DNA of 64,000 nt from Woeseiaceae bacterium (GCA_021773035.1 JAJFKU010000023.1:225711-289710), one strand, 5' to 3'; numbered from the stretch's first letter, positions 37,263 through 46,359 are shown. Numbers and translations are program-made. The notes: generated by a model from the letters alone, not told the origin.

Positions 37263-39595
37263 TAGTTGCCGAACTCCCAGGCAACTTCGAGACCGTAGGT
37301 CTGCGGTTCGTTGACGAAGGCGGCGTTGTTGCTGAAGTCGATAAAGCCGAGAACGTTGTCCTGATCGGTCAGGTTGCGGGCGAACACGGCGACTTCCAGG
37401 CCGTTGTCGTGATTCATGTAACCCAGGCGTATGCCGGTTTCGTAGTGGCCGTCGGTCTTGAACTCGACTGCCTCGTAAAGCGGCATGTTGATGTCGCCAT
37501 ACCAGACCCAGTCATTAGACACGTAGAGCTCGGCGTTGTTGCCGATCGGTGCATGCAATCGCATGTTCAGGTTGTGCGTCGTTTCGGGTGAGCGCGGGAA
37601 CGGATTGCCGTCAACCAGGACCTGCGCGGCGTTGGCGGGGTTAACCGGGTCGAGCGGTGTGCAAAGGCCGGAGCCACACGGTGCGGTGGCAAGCGTTGCA
37701 TCCTCGATTTCGGTGTCGTTGTAACTGCTGCCAATCGAGATCAGGAAGTATTCGCCCAGCAGGAAGTCGGCTTCGAATTCGAAGCCGGTAGCGACGCCCT
37801 TGTCGGCGTTTACGACCTGGTTGGTGTTGCCGGCGCCACCGATAACCGACAGCTGCATGTCATCGACTTCGTAATGGAACACGCCCAGGTTTACACGCCC
37901 GCGACCGTCGAAAAGGTCCGCCTTGTAGCCGATTTCGAACGAATCGATGGTCTCGGCTTCAGCGACGGTCGGCGTTTCCAGGAAAGCGACGTCGCGACCC
38001 TGAATGGTCTGTGCGCGGAAACCGTTGGCGAAACGGGAATAAAGGCTGGAACTGTCGTTAAGGCTAAAGTTCGCGGCAACCTCCCAGCTGGTTTGTCCAT
38101 CGCTGACGTTGATCGGGTCGGCAAGAAACGTGGGGATGCCGAGATCCAGCCAAAGCTGGCCGAACTGCAATACCCTGAAGTCCTTATCGTCGTCCGTATA
38201 GCGCACGCCGGCGGTCAGTGTGAGTCGGTCGCTGACATCGTAGCTCGTTTGTCCGAATACGGCCCAGGTGGTGTTTTCCTGCTGGATTTGCGTGTCCTGC
38301 CGGCTGACGAAGCCAAACGAGGCAAACGAGTCGGTCGTAACGACGAGGTCGGACTGGAAGAAGAATGCGCCAACCTGCCAGTTGAAGGGTCCGTCGCTGT
38401 TGCTCGAGAGACGGAATTCCTGCGTGAGCTGATCCGTATCGGCGCCGTCCTGAGTTACCGAGTCGACGGTAATGGTGCCGGGGAATGTCAGCGCGGGGTT
38501 GCCGAAGATAATCGAAGCCGGATCGAAGGTGATGCCAGGCGGCACCGTAGCCGTCGAGGAAAAGTCGACAACGCCGCCGTCGATATCACCGCGACTCGAG
38601 CCATCGGCCTGCTGGTATGAGGTAATGGAGTTGAAGCTAAAATTGTCGAAATCCCAGGTCAGGTTTAGCGTAGTTCCGTGCGACTGATACGACTGTGGAT
38701 TGTTGTCGCCGCCATCGAAGTACACAACGTCGCGATCGTAGTTCGTGTTGAGGCCGTTAGATCCGGTCGACAAGACATTGGCGCGGAAAATCGACGAGGT
38801 GCCGTTCAGGCTGCGGTTCTGGTGGCTCAGCAAAGCGGTCAGGTTGTCGTTCGGCGTCCACATCAACTGCAGCCGACCGGCGGATTCGTTGTAGCGGCCC
38901 AGCGATTTCTGGTTCGTGAAACCGTTGGTGATCCAGTTGTCCCGCGTGCGGTGCAGAACTGACGCTCTTGCCGACAATTCACCGTCGATCAGGCTGCCAC
39001 CGACAGCGCCTTCCAGGTTTGTCGTACCGTAGTTCCCGTAGGAACCCTTCAGATAGCCGGAAAACTCCTCGCCCGGGCGGCGCGTGTTGACCTTGATGAT
39101 GCCGGCCGTGGTGTTGCGACCGAACAGCGTACCCTGCGGGCCCCGAATCACCTCGATGTTCTGAATATCGAACAGCGGAAAACCCTTCAGTACGACGTTT
39201 TCCATGACGACCTCGTCCACGATGAACGACACGGGCTGCGATGCGGCAAGATCGAAGTCGATGTTGCCAAGGCCGCGCAGATAGAAGCGGGGTGCGGAGC
39301 GACCGTTGGACGATTCGGCGTACAGCCCGGGCACACGACCGGACAGTGCGAGCACGTCTTCGGCGCCACTGAACAGGGCGTTCAGGCTCTCACCCTGCAT
39401 TGTTGCGACGGAAATCGGCACGTCCTGCAGCGATTCTTCACGTTTTTGCGCGGTGACGACGATTTCTTCGAGAACGCCCTCTAACTGGGCACTCGCCGGC
39501 GCTGCGAAAAAGCCGGCCGCGGCGACGGCCGCGGCGACGCCCGAGACGCGGCTAAATAGGGAAACTGGGTTGTTTGTTGGGTTTTTACCACGCAT
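37262..39595 (-). CDS. TonB-dependent receptor
   Basis: A 777-residue outer-membrane transporter. Signal peptide to about residue 36 (FFAAPASAQ), TonB box-like EEIVVTAQKREESLQDVPIS, plug domain to about residue 170 (FLRGLGNIDFDLAAS-like segment, VIRGPQGTLFGRNTTAGIIKV), then the beta-barrel ending in GLEVAWEFGN with the terminal-aromatic barrel signal shifted inward. It resembles the large family used for many organic ligands, so the ligand is not readable. First gene of a coupled set with the following two lipoproteins. Confidence 0.92.
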   Translation of the reverse strand: MRGKNPTNNPVSLFSRVSGVAAAVAAAGFFAAPASAQLEGVLEEIVVTAQKREESLQDVPISVATMQGESLNALFSGAEDVLALSGRVPGLYAESSNGRSAPRFYLRGLGNIDFDLAASQPVSFIVDEVVMENVVLKGFPLFDIQNIEVIRGPQGTLFGRNTTAGIIKVNTRRPGEEFSGYLKGSYGNYGTTNLEGAVGGSLIDGELSARASVLHRTRDNWITNGFTNQKSLGRYNESAGRLQLMWTPNDNLTALLSHQNRSLNGTSSIFRANVLSTGSNGLNTNYDRDVVYFDGGDNNPQSYQSHGTTLNLTWDFDNFSFNSITSYQQADGSSRGDIDGGVVDFSSTATVPPGITFDPASIIFGNPALTFPGTITVDSVTQDGADTDQLTQEFRLSSNSDGPFNWQVGAFFFQSDLVVTTDSFASFGFVSRQDTQIQQENTTWAVFGQTSYDVSDRLTLTAGVRYTDDDKDFRVLQFGQLWLDLGIPTFLADPINVSDGQTSWEVAANFSLNDSSSLYSRFANGFRAQTIQGRDVAFLETPTVAEAETIDSFEIGYKADLFDGRGRVNLGVFHYEVDDMQLSVIGGAGNTNQVVNADKGVATGFEFEADFLLGEYFLISIGSSYNDTEIEDATLATAPCGSGLCTPLDPVNPANAAQVLVDGNPFPRSPETTHNLNMRLHAPIGNNAELYVSNDWVWYGDINMPLYEAVEFKTDGHYETGIRLGYMNHDNGLEVAVFARNLTDQDNVLGFIDFSNNAAFVNEPQTYGLEVAWEFGN

Positions 39596-39635
39596 CGTGG
39601 ATCTCCTGATTAAGCATCTGCGCAGTATAGCGCCG

Positions 39636-39986
39636 TTACTCCAGTGAGGTGTAGTGTCCGGGCAAAAATCGCGGCGTACAAACGCACAGGAATAAAAGCT
39701 GCTGCTGACCGTGATTGCAGATCCTCTGCGCCACGCCTTTCGGGATACTCACAACGTCGCCGGCGCGGACTTCCCTGGGCGCCTCGTCGGCTACGCTCAT
39801 GAGCCCGGCGCCGGATTCGATGATGTACCACTCGGCGACAGTGAGTGTATGCAACTGGGTGGTCACACCCGGTTCGACGCGAGTTCGGGCGATCGATACC
39901 TCGGGGTAGCCGTCATGGTTCAGGAGTTCGGTGATAAAACACCTTTCCGGTGTCCAGAATTCTCCCGGTTTCGCTTTGACGTTCAT
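39636..39986 (-). CDS. cupin-domain protein
   Basis: A 116-residue single cupin. Motif 1 is seen in RVEPGVTTQLHTLTVAEWYIIESG and motif 2 in VRAGDVVSIPKGVAQRICNHG, where the usual second-motif His is replaced, so metal binding is uncertain. Such proteins are often small sugar isomerases or regulators. It lies upstream of the TonB receptor gene on the same strand, 40 bases away, and divergent from the SDR gene. Confidence 0.82.
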   Translation of the reverse strand: MNVKAKPGEFWTPERCFITELLNHDGYPEVSIARTRVEPGVTTQLHTLTVAEWYIIESGAGLMSVADEAPREVRAGDVVSIPKGVAQRICNHGQQQLLFLCVCTPRFLPGHYTSLE

Positions 39987-40025
39987 ATACCGGACAATAC
40001 ACCGATTGCCTGACGGGAGAACACA

Positions 40026-40793
40026 ATGGCGAAGCAGGACGTGCCGGCAACGGCTGACTTGCTGGATTTAGGCGGTGAAACGGTGTTGGTCACCGGTGCG
40101 AGCGGCAATATCGGCCAGGCTATCGCAACCCGGCTGGCTGAGTCCGGTGCGGATATCCTGGTGCACTACAACGCTAACGAAGCGGCAGCGAGTCAGCTGC
40201 TCGACAGGCTCGGCGGCGGTAAGACGGTACAGGCGAATCTCGGCAGCGAGAAATCCGTTGCGGCCATGCTGGCAGCAACGCAGCCGACGATGCTGGTAAA
40301 CAATGCGGCACTGCAGACAGTACAGAGTCTGGCCACCCTGTCGTTGTCTGACTGGCGATCCATGCTGGCGGTAAATCTGGACGCGGCATTCCTGCTGACA
40401 CAGCGCGTCGCGGCCACATGGTCCAAGGCTTGCAGACCCGGCGCTATTGTTAATATAGCGTCGATCGAGGGGCTGGACCCGGCCGTCGGGCACGGGCATT
40501 ACGCGACCAGCAAGGCGGGCTTGCTCATGCTGACGCGCGCAGCGGCGCTCGAGTTTGGCGCATCCGGCATACGTGTAAACAGCGTATCGCCCGGACTGAT
40601 TGAGTGCGATGGCATCGACGAGAGCTGGCCCGATGGCGTCAGCCGCTGGCTGGATCGGGCACCGCTTGGGCGTCTCGGGGCTCCCAATGACGTCGCTGAC
40701 GCGGTATTGTTTCTGCTTAGCCCGGCGTCACGCTGGATCAGCGGCGCGAACCTGCTTGTCGATGGCGGCATGTCAGCGCAGGGAAAGTGGTAG
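40026..40793 (+). CDS. short-chain dehydrogenase/reductase (SDR)
   Basis: A 255-residue classical SDR. The nucleotide site [15 protein letters not shown] (GxxxGxG), the NNA motif (VNNAALQ), the catalytic Ser region VNIASIEG and YATSK (Tyr-x-x-x-Lys) are all present, with the C-terminal [11 protein letters not shown]. Substrate unknown. It precedes deoD by 19 bases on the same strand, so it may handle a sugar product of nucleoside breakdown, for instance deoxyribose; this is contextual. Confidence 0.88.
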   Translation: MAKQDVPATADLLDLGGETVLVTGASGNIGQAIATRLAESGADILVHYNANEAAASQLLDRLGGGKTVQANLGSEKSVAAMLAATQPTMLVNNAALQTVQSLATLSLSDWRSMLAVNLDAAFLLTQRVAATWSKACRPGAIVNIASIEGLDPAVGHGHYATSKAGLLMLTRAAALEFGASGIRVNSVSPGLIECDGIDESWPDGVSRWLDRAPLGRLGAPNDVADAVLFLLSPASRWISGANLLVDGGMSAQGKW

Positions 40794-40812
40794 TAAGGAA
40801 AGCGGTCAAATA

Positions 40813-41526
40813 ATGGCAACCAAACATATGAATGCAGCGCCCGGCGATTTCGCCGACACGGTGCTGATGCCCGGCGATCCACTGCGCGCGCAATACATCG
40901 CGGATACGTATCTCGACAAGGTGCGTCGTGTCACGGACGTGCGCAACATGTGGGGATTCACCGGCGAGTACAAGCAACGCCCCGTTTCTGTCATGGCGCA
41001 TGGTATGGGCATACCGTCAGCGTCCATTTATTGCACGGAGTTGATTACAGAATACGAGGTCAAGCGCGTGATCCGTGTCGGCAGTTGCGGTACCTCGCAC
41101 CCTGATGTGAAGCTGCGCGACATCGTTATCGCGATGGGTGCTTCCACGGATTCGAACTGTAATCGCATGCGTTTTGGCGGCTACGACATGGCGGCGCTGG
41201 CGAGCTTTGACCTGGTGCAGAAGGCGGTTACCGCGGCGAAGGCGCAGGACGTGCGTTACCATGTTGGCAATATCTTCTCGGCGGATCTTTTCTACACACC
41301 TGATCCGGGCATGTTCGAAACCATGGCAAAGTACGATATCTACGGCGTGGAGATGGAAGCCGCCGGCATTTTTCCGATCGCTACGGAAAACGGTGCCGAG
41401 GCATTGGCTATTTGTACGGTCAGCGACGACATCGTGTCAGGCGCAGAGCTGACGTCGGACGAAAGAGCCACGACCTTCGACGAGATGATCGTGGTCGCGC
41501 TCGAAACTGTCGTTGCCGAGGATTAG
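40813..41526 (+). CDS. deoD: purine-nucleoside phosphorylase, DeoD type
   Basis: A 237-residue hexameric-type phosphorylase splitting purine (deoxy)nucleosides with phosphate. [16 protein letters not shown] (phosphate site), [24 protein letters not shown] and [11 protein letters not shown] (base-binding Asp) are all family signatures. ATG 40813 yields the normal length; the longer open frame overlaps the SDR gene. The TAG stop is contributed by the edge of a MITE-like inverted repeat that separates it from deoC. Confidence 0.95.
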   Translation: MATKHMNAAPGDFADTVLMPGDPLRAQYIADTYLDKVRRVTDVRNMWGFTGEYKQRPVSVMAHGMGIPSASIYCTELITEYEVKRVIRVGSCGTSHPDVKLRDIVIAMGASTDSNCNRMRFGGYDMAALASFDLVQKAVTAAKAQDVRYHVGNIFSADLFYTPDPGMFETMAKYDIYGVEMEAAGIFPIATENGAEALAICTVSDDIVSGAELTSDERATTFDEMIVVALETVVAED

Positions 41527-41792
41527 GGCCTGTTACCATCGTGTGGGTAGGCCCTGTTGCGCCTGAAGAAGCGTCAATCAAGGCGCGAGGAGAGTGGTTT
41601 GGTGAATCCAAATAAACGACGAGCAACACTGAGTGGCGCTTCTTCAGGCGCAACCCGAAGGGCCAGAAACATTATTTCGCCCAGCGGCGTTATCAGTCGC
41701 TTATGTAGCGGTGCTACACCGCGCTCCTTCTGCCTTGCGGGACAAAATAATGATTCTGGCAGGACCTACTCACACGATGGTAACAGGCCCTA
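41524..41792. mobile_element. MITE-like element with 28-bp terminal inverted repeats
   Basis: Terminal repeats 41524-41551 and 41765-41792 match at 27 of 28 bases and are bounded by TA, as expected for a TA-target (IS630/mariner-type) insertion. Inside are further inverted pairs: GTTGCGCCTGAAGAAGCG near 41556 with its complement near 41636, and a 22-base imperfect pair near 41660 and 41741. No transposase is encoded. It supplies the deoD stop codon and ends 2 bases before the deoC ATG, leaving deoC with no visible ribosome site of its own. Confidence 0.75.
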
Positions 41793-41794
41793 GT

Positions 41795-42721
41795 ATGGCG
41801 CTAGCAGCAGTCAAGAAATCAGGAAGACTCCCGGACCTCAGTCGGGTACCGGCCGTGGACGAAGTCGGTGTCAATGAGCGCGTTGCGCGTTTTCAGACTC
41901 GCAGCATCAAGAAGTCCTCTAAGGTCGAGGCCTTAAAACTCATTCTCAGTATGATCGATCTGACCACGCTGGAGGGACAGGACACACCGGGTAAAGTCCG
42001 TCAGCTTTGTCAGAAGGCCATACACCTGCACGATACGATGCCCGGCTTGCCGCACGTCGCGGCTGTCTGCGTCTATCCGACCATGGTCAGCGTTGCCAAA
42101 GAAGTACTGCAGGGCCACGATATCAATATTGCCTCGGTGGCAACGGCGTTTCCCAGCGGTATGTCGACGCTCAGCGTAAAACTCGACGATACGCGCATGG
42201 CGGTTGCTGCCGGCGCTACGGAAATCGATATGGTGATCTCACGCGGTGCATTCCTGGCCGGAGATTATCGTTATGTGTTCGATGAAATTGTCGCCGTCAA
42301 GGAAGCCTGTGGCGATGCGCACTTGAAAGTCATACTCGAAACGGGTGAACTTGGCACGCTGGACCGGGTACGCAAGGCCAGCGTACTGGCGATGCACGCA
42401 GGTGCCGACTTCATCAAGACGTCGACCGGAAAAATCCAGCCGGCGGCGACAATGCAGGTAACACTGGTCATGCTGCAGGCGATTCGCGATTTCTACCATG
42501 ACACAGGAAAAATGATCGGCATGAAGCCGGCCGGCGGAATATCGACGGCTAAACTCGCCGTGCACTACCTGGTGATGTTGCGAGAAACTCTGGGTAACGC
42601 CTGGATGACACCGGAGTGGTTTCGCTTCGGCGCGAGCACACTGGCGAACGATGTACTTATGCAAATAGTGAAACAGTCGACGGGCGTTTATCAGTCCAGC
42701 GACTATTTTTCGAAAGACTAA
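41795..42721 (+). CDS. deoC: deoxyribose-phosphate aldolase
   Basis: A 308-residue aldolase splitting deoxyribose-5-phosphate to acetaldehyde and glyceraldehyde-3-phosphate. FIKTSTGKIQPAAT contains the Schiff-base Lys, GATEIDMVISRGAF the upstream Asp, and MIGMKPAGGIST the second conserved Lys. The start at 41795 (MALAAVKKSGRLPD) is the first codon after the MITE-like element; an open frame running back into the element could add 54 unrelated residues. The aldehyde product suits the ALDH genes directly downstream. Confidence 0.93.
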   Translation: MALAAVKKSGRLPDLSRVPAVDEVGVNERVARFQTRSIKKSSKVEALKLILSMIDLTTLEGQDTPGKVRQLCQKAIHLHDTMPGLPHVAAVCVYPTMVSVAKEVLQGHDINIASVATAFPSGMSTLSVKLDDTRMAVAAGATEIDMVISRGAFLAGDYRYVFDEIVAVKEACGDAHLKVILETGELGTLDRVRKASVLAMHAGADFIKTSTGKIQPAATMQVTLVMLQAIRDFYHDTGKMIGMKPAGGISTAKLAVHYLVMLRETLGNAWMTPEWFRFGASTLANDVLMQIVKQSTGVYQSSDYFSKD

Positions 42722-42757
42722 TCGCGCGCATTAAGCGCGCATTACAGGTTGAGAGCA

Positions 42758-44230
42758 ATGGCAACTCCCGAAAATAAACTCGCGTTCGATGGTGGCTGGG
42801 AATACGATCCGGCACCCGAAAGTACCGACCATATCAATGTCGCGAAACGCTATGGGCTGTTCATCAACGGTGAATTCGTATCGCCGGAAAATGGCCGCTA
42901 TTTCGATACCATAAACCCCGCGACCGAGGAAAAACTCAGTCGTGTCGCAGATGCGAGCGAGGCCGATGTGGACAAGGCCGTCAGAGCAGCTCGCGAGGCC
43001 TATCGCACGACATGGGGTCGCATGAAAGCGGCGGAGCGCGGCAAGTACATTTTTCGTATCGCGCGCATCATGCAGGAGCGTGCGCGCGAGTTTTCGGTGA
43101 TCGAGTCGCTGGACGGGGGCAAACCTATTCGTGAGTCGCGCGATGTCGACATACCGCTCGCGGCGGCGCACTTTTTCTACTATGCGGGCTGGGCTGACAA
43201 GCTCGAGTACGCGTTTCCGGGTCGTACGGCAAAATCGCTGGGCGTCGCCGGACAGATTATTCCCTGGAATTTCCCACTGTTGATGGCTTCCTGGAAAATT
43301 GCGCCGGCGCTGGCCTGCGGCAATACGGTTGTTCTGAAGCCGGCTGAAACCACACCGTTGACAGCGCTGAAGCTGGCGGAGGTTATAGCCGACGCCGGTC
43401 TGCCACCCGGTGTCGTCAATATCGTGACCGGCGCGGGCAAGGCAGGTGCGGCGATCGTTGAGCACCCGGATGTCGACAAAGTGGCATTCACCGGTTCGAC
43501 CAACGTCGGCCGCGGTATCCAAAAGGCACTGGCGGGCAGTAACAAGAAATACACGCTGGAACTCGGCGGTAAAGCCGCGAACATCGTGTTTGCCGATGCG
43601 GCTATCGATCAGGCCGTTGAAGGCATCGTCAACGGCATCTTTTTCAACCAGGGGCATGTCTGTTGTGCCGGCTCACGTTTGCTGGTGCAGGAGTCGGTCG
43701 CCGACGAAGTGATCGAAAAGCTCAAGGATCGCATGGAGACTTTAATCGTTGGCGATCCGCTGGATAAGAACACCGATATCGGCGCGATCAATTCGCGCAT
43801 GCAGCTCGAAAAAATTCAGTCCTATCTGAAGGTCGGCAAGGCCGAAGGCGCCGAGATGCATCAGAGTTCGTGTCGTGTACCGAAGAGCGGTTACTGGTGT
43901 CGGCCGACAATATTCACCGGCGTATCGCAGTCGAACCGCGTGGTGCAGGAAGAAATATTCGGGCCGGTACTGGCGATTCAGACCTTCCGCCGTTACGACG
44001 AGGCCTTGATCAAGGCGAACAACACGCCGTACGGGCTGTCGGGAGGTATCTGGACTGACAAGGGCTCAAAGATCTTCAAAATGACACAGAACATTCGTGC
44101 CGGCGTCGTCTGGGCAAACACCTTCAATAAATTCGATCCGACATCGCCCTTTGGCGGATATAAGGAAAGCGGTGTCGGCCGGGAAGGCGGCCTGCATGGC
44201 CTCGATGCCTACGTGAAGCTGGGAGCATAA
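42758..44230 (+). CDS. aldehyde dehydrogenase (catalytic half of an ALDH16-like pair)
   Basis: A 490-residue NAD(P)-dependent aldehyde dehydrogenase. GQIIPWNFPLLM (nucleotide site), TLELGGKAANIV (catalytic Glu) and FFNQGHVCCAGSRL (catalytic Cys) are all present, as is PFGGYKESGVGREGG near the end. The start at 42758 has GAGAG upstream. Directly after deoC it should oxidise acetaldehyde, or glyceraldehyde-derived aldehydes. The next gene, 2 bases on, encodes an ALDH half-domain with no catalytic Cys, an arrangement equal to a split ALDH16. Confidence 0.9.
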   Translation: MATPENKLAFDGGWEYDPAPESTDHINVAKRYGLFINGEFVSPENGRYFDTINPATEEKLSRVADASEADVDKAVRAAREAYRTTWGRMKAAERGKYIFRIARIMQERAREFSVIESLDGGKPIRESRDVDIPLAAAHFFYYAGWADKLEYAFPGRTAKSLGVAGQIIPWNFPLLMASWKIAPALACGNTVVLKPAETTPLTALKLAEVIADAGLPPGVVNIVTGAGKAGAAIVEHPDVDKVAFTGSTNVGRGIQKALAGSNKKYTLELGGKAANIVFADAAIDQAVEGIVNGIFFNQGHVCCAGSRLLVQESVADEVIEKLKDRMETLIVGDPLDKNTDIGAINSRMQLEKIQSYLKVGKAEGAEMHQSSCRVPKSGYWCRPTIFTGVSQSNRVVQEEIFGPVLAIQTFRRYDEALIKANNTPYGLSGGIWTDKGSKIFKMTQNIRAGVVWANTFNKFDPTSPFGGYKESGVGREGGLHGLDAYVKLGA

Positions 44231-44232
44231 CG

Positions 44233-45102
44233 ATGTCTGCAAAAAACCAGCGTATCGCGGTTGCAAAGACCTACAAAATCTATATTGGCGGCAAGTTCCC
44301 GCGTACGGAATCCGGCCGCTATTTCGCGCTTGAAGATAAAAAAGGCAACGTAATTGCCAATGTCTGCCGCGGCAGTCGCAAGGATTTTCGAAATGCTGTC
44401 GTGGCGGCGCGTAAAGCGCAGTCAGGTTGGGCCACGGCGAGTGCTTATCTTCGTGGCCAGGTGCTTTATCGTATTGCCGAAATGCTGGAGGGTCGGCGCG
44501 AACAGTTCGTCACCGAACTTGTTCTCCAGGGCGCCACACAACGAGCGGCGGAAAAGGAGATCGACCAGTCGATTGATCGGCTCATTTATTTCGCCGGCTG
44601 GACCGACAAGTACCAGCAGATATTCAGCGCGGTCAATCCCGTGAGTTCGTCGCACTTCAACTTTTCAGTGCTGGAGCCGACCGGGGTCGTATCCATGCTG
44701 GCCCCGGAAGACAGCAGCCTGCTGGGCCTGATCTCGAATATCGCACCGGCGATCGCTGGCGGTAACAGCTGTATTGTGCTGGCATCCGAGAGTAAGCCCC
44801 TGTGCGCAATCAGCTTCGCCGAAGTGTTACATGCCTCCGACGTTCCGGGTGGCGTAGTCAACATACTGACCGGTTTTCGCGCGGAACTGACGGAGTACTT
44901 CGCATCGCATATGGATGTCAACGCGGTGATTTACTGCGATGGTGGAAAAGCGGTGGCGCGGACTGTGCAGGTGCTGGCTGCCGAGAACATCAAGCGCGTT
45001 ATCGCGCGCAACCGCCTGGACTGGGACAGCGACGCCGAGAATCCCTACCTGATTCGCGATACCCAGGAAGTCAAAACGACCTGGCATCCCATCGGTAGTT
45101 GA
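44233..45102 (+). CDS. non-catalytic ALDH-like protein (ALDH16 C-terminal-type half)
   Basis: A 289-residue protein alignable only with the first half of aldehyde dehydrogenases: KTYKIYIGGKFPRTESGRYF, QVLYRIAEMLEGRREQF, LIYFAGWTDKYQQIF, GVVSMLAPEDSSLLGLISNI and PGGVVNILTGF. It ends before the region holding the catalytic Glu and Cys, so it cannot be an active dehydrogenase alone. ALDH16 enzymes carry such a Cys-less second domain fused behind a complete one. Starts 2 bases after the catalytic partner. Probably forms a complex with it; a truncated paralogue is the alternative. Confidence 0.82.
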   Translation: MSAKNQRIAVAKTYKIYIGGKFPRTESGRYFALEDKKGNVIANVCRGSRKDFRNAVVAARKAQSGWATASAYLRGQVLYRIAEMLEGRREQFVTELVLQGATQRAAEKEIDQSIDRLIYFAGWTDKYQQIFSAVNPVSSSHFNFSVLEPTGVVSMLAPEDSSLLGLISNIAPAIAGGNSCIVLASESKPLCAISFAEVLHASDVPGGVVNILTGFRAELTEYFASHMDVNAVIYCDGGKAVARTVQVLAAENIKRVIARNRLDWDSDAENPYLIRDTQEVKTTWHPIGS

Positions 45103-45214
45103 TCAGTGTTTACCGGGATGGCTGCCTGGCATTCCGGTATACACCTCCAGATCGATGACCCTGCGAAAATCCCAGTGCGTCGAAGTCAGGCAGCCATCCC
45201 GGTAAACACTGATC
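45101..45214. repeat. intergenic repeat family I, copy B, with 28-bp perfect hairpin
   Basis: Arms 45101-45128 and 45187-45214 are perfect 28-bp inverted repeats (GATCAGTGTTTACC to its complement) enclosing a 58-base loop. The loop and right-arm base 45131-45187 match copy A at 14701-14757. It starts within the stop codon of the ALDH-like gene and lies between convergent genes. No T-run follows, so it is not a standard terminator. Confidence 0.8.
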
Positions 45215-45281
45215 GACCGCCAAAATATGGCCACCCCAAAAGCTTAAGTAAGTGCCATTCCGATCAGAGCCGTTTTCGGTT

Positions 45282-46262
45282 TTAGCTGTAGTTATCGAGC
45301 AGGCCTTTTTCCACACGCGCACCGACTTGCTGGATGACCGTGGTCGCGCAGTGAGTTCCGTAGCGCGCGCATTCTGCCAGCGATCGATCGTTCGCCCAGC
45401 CATACAGGAAGCCGGCAGAATAAGCGTCACCCGCGCCCGTTGAATCTACGAGTTTGTCCACTTTGACTGCGGCCTGTTCGATTGTGACGTCGCCGTGAAT
45501 GATGATCGAACCTTTTTCAGAACGCGTAACGGCGAATAGTTTGTCCTCATAGGCCGCCAGTTTTTTGACAGCGGCTTCAATGTTGTCGGTGCCGAGCAAG
45601 GCGTGAATCTCGTCCTCGTCGGCAACAACGATATCCACGTCGTTTTGCAAGAATTCGACGAACGAATCGCGGTGCCGCTCGACGCAGAAGGAATCGGACA
45701 GCGATAATGAAACCGCCGTGCCGTTCTGTCGCCCGATCTTTGCTGCTTCCCGTGCCAGCGCCGGACCTTCGGCGATATCCCAGACATAGCCCTCGAGCAG
45801 TATCGCTTTCGGTTTGCCTACGCTGGCTGCGGTGATGTCCGCCAGGGCAAGCCCCAGGCAGGCACCCAGGTAAGTCTGCATTGTCCGCTGGCCGTCCGCG
45901 CTTATCAGTATGTGGCTGCGCGCCGTCGGTGCACCTTCGGTAGCCGGAGCAAGGCGAATATCCACACCGAGAGATTGCATGTCGTGATTGAAGATAGCGC
46001 CGAGCTGGTCGTCGTGGACCTTGCCGATATAGGCGGCACTGCCGCCGAGATTGGCAAATCCGGCGACGGTATTCGCGACCGAGCCTCCTGACATTTCGGT
46101 GGCAGGGCCCATCTTCGAATAGAGTTCGCGAGCCTGGTTCTCATCGATCAAGGTCATTGAACCGGGAGGTGCGCCGATGCTGTCGAGAAATTCCGCGTCG
46201 ACGTGTGCGAGCACGTCAACGATGGCGTTACTGATGCCGAGTAACTGTACTGTCTGGGTCAT
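45282..46262 (-). CDS. PfkB-family kinase, probable adenosine/nucleoside kinase
   Basis: A 326-residue ribokinase-superfamily kinase. MSGGSVANTVAGFANLGG is the first family signature (Gly-Gly) and DSTGAGDAYSAGFLYG the second, with the catalytic Asp. The start GISNAIVDVLAHVD and these motifs are close to bacterial adenosine kinases and cytosolic sugar kinases of this branch. ATG 46262 is chosen over 46304 because the extra residues are not family-like. In a nucleoside locus, phosphorylation of adenosine or inosine-type substrates is likely. Confidence 0.85.
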   Translation of the reverse strand: MTQTVQLLGISNAIVDVLAHVDAEFLDSIGAPPGSMTLIDENQARELYSKMGPATEMSGGSVANTVAGFANLGGSAAYIGKVHDDQLGAIFNHDMQSLGVDIRLAPATEGAPTARSHILISADGQRTMQTYLGACLGLALADITAASVGKPKAILLEGYVWDIAEGPALAREAAKIGRQNGTAVSLSLSDSFCVERHRDSFVEFLQNDVDIVVADEDEIHALLGTDNIEAAVKKLAAYEDKLFAVTRSEKGSIIIHGDVTIEQAAVKVDKLVDSTGAGDAYSAGFLYGWANDRSLAECARYGTHCATTVIQQVGARVEKGLLDNYS

Positions 46263-46305
46263 TTTAATCTTTCTGCTGGTCCGAAACGGAGCGTAGCCTA
46301 ACACC

Positions 46306-46324
46306 GCAGCGCAGTGTGCGCTGC
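46306..46324. other. short perfect hairpin
   Basis: GCAGCGCA (46306-46313), GTG, TGCGCTGC (46317-46324). It lies downstream of the RidA gene and just upstream of the kinase start. No T-run, so its role as a terminator or leader structure is unsure. Confidence 0.4.
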
Positions 46325-46359
46325 ATTAATGCCGTGGTTGGGTGTCGCAGGCCCGCTGG

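Noticed and set aside
40600..40812. N-terminal extension of deoD into the SDR gene
   Set aside because: The extension has no homology character and the usual DeoD start is at 40813.
41633..41794. Extended deoC start inside the MITE-like element
   Set aside because: The 54 extra residues are encoded by repeat DNA; kept only as a possible translational route because the ATG at 41795 lacks a ribosome site.
42724..42739. GCGCGC-ATTAA-GCGC hairpin after deoC as a terminator
   Set aside because: Weak stem, no T-run, and the ALDH gene starts a few bases on in the same operon.
42731..43657. A 308-codon minus-strand open frame opposite the ALDH gene
   Set aside because: Fully antisense to a conserved enzyme with all its catalytic motifs; composition typical of a shadow.
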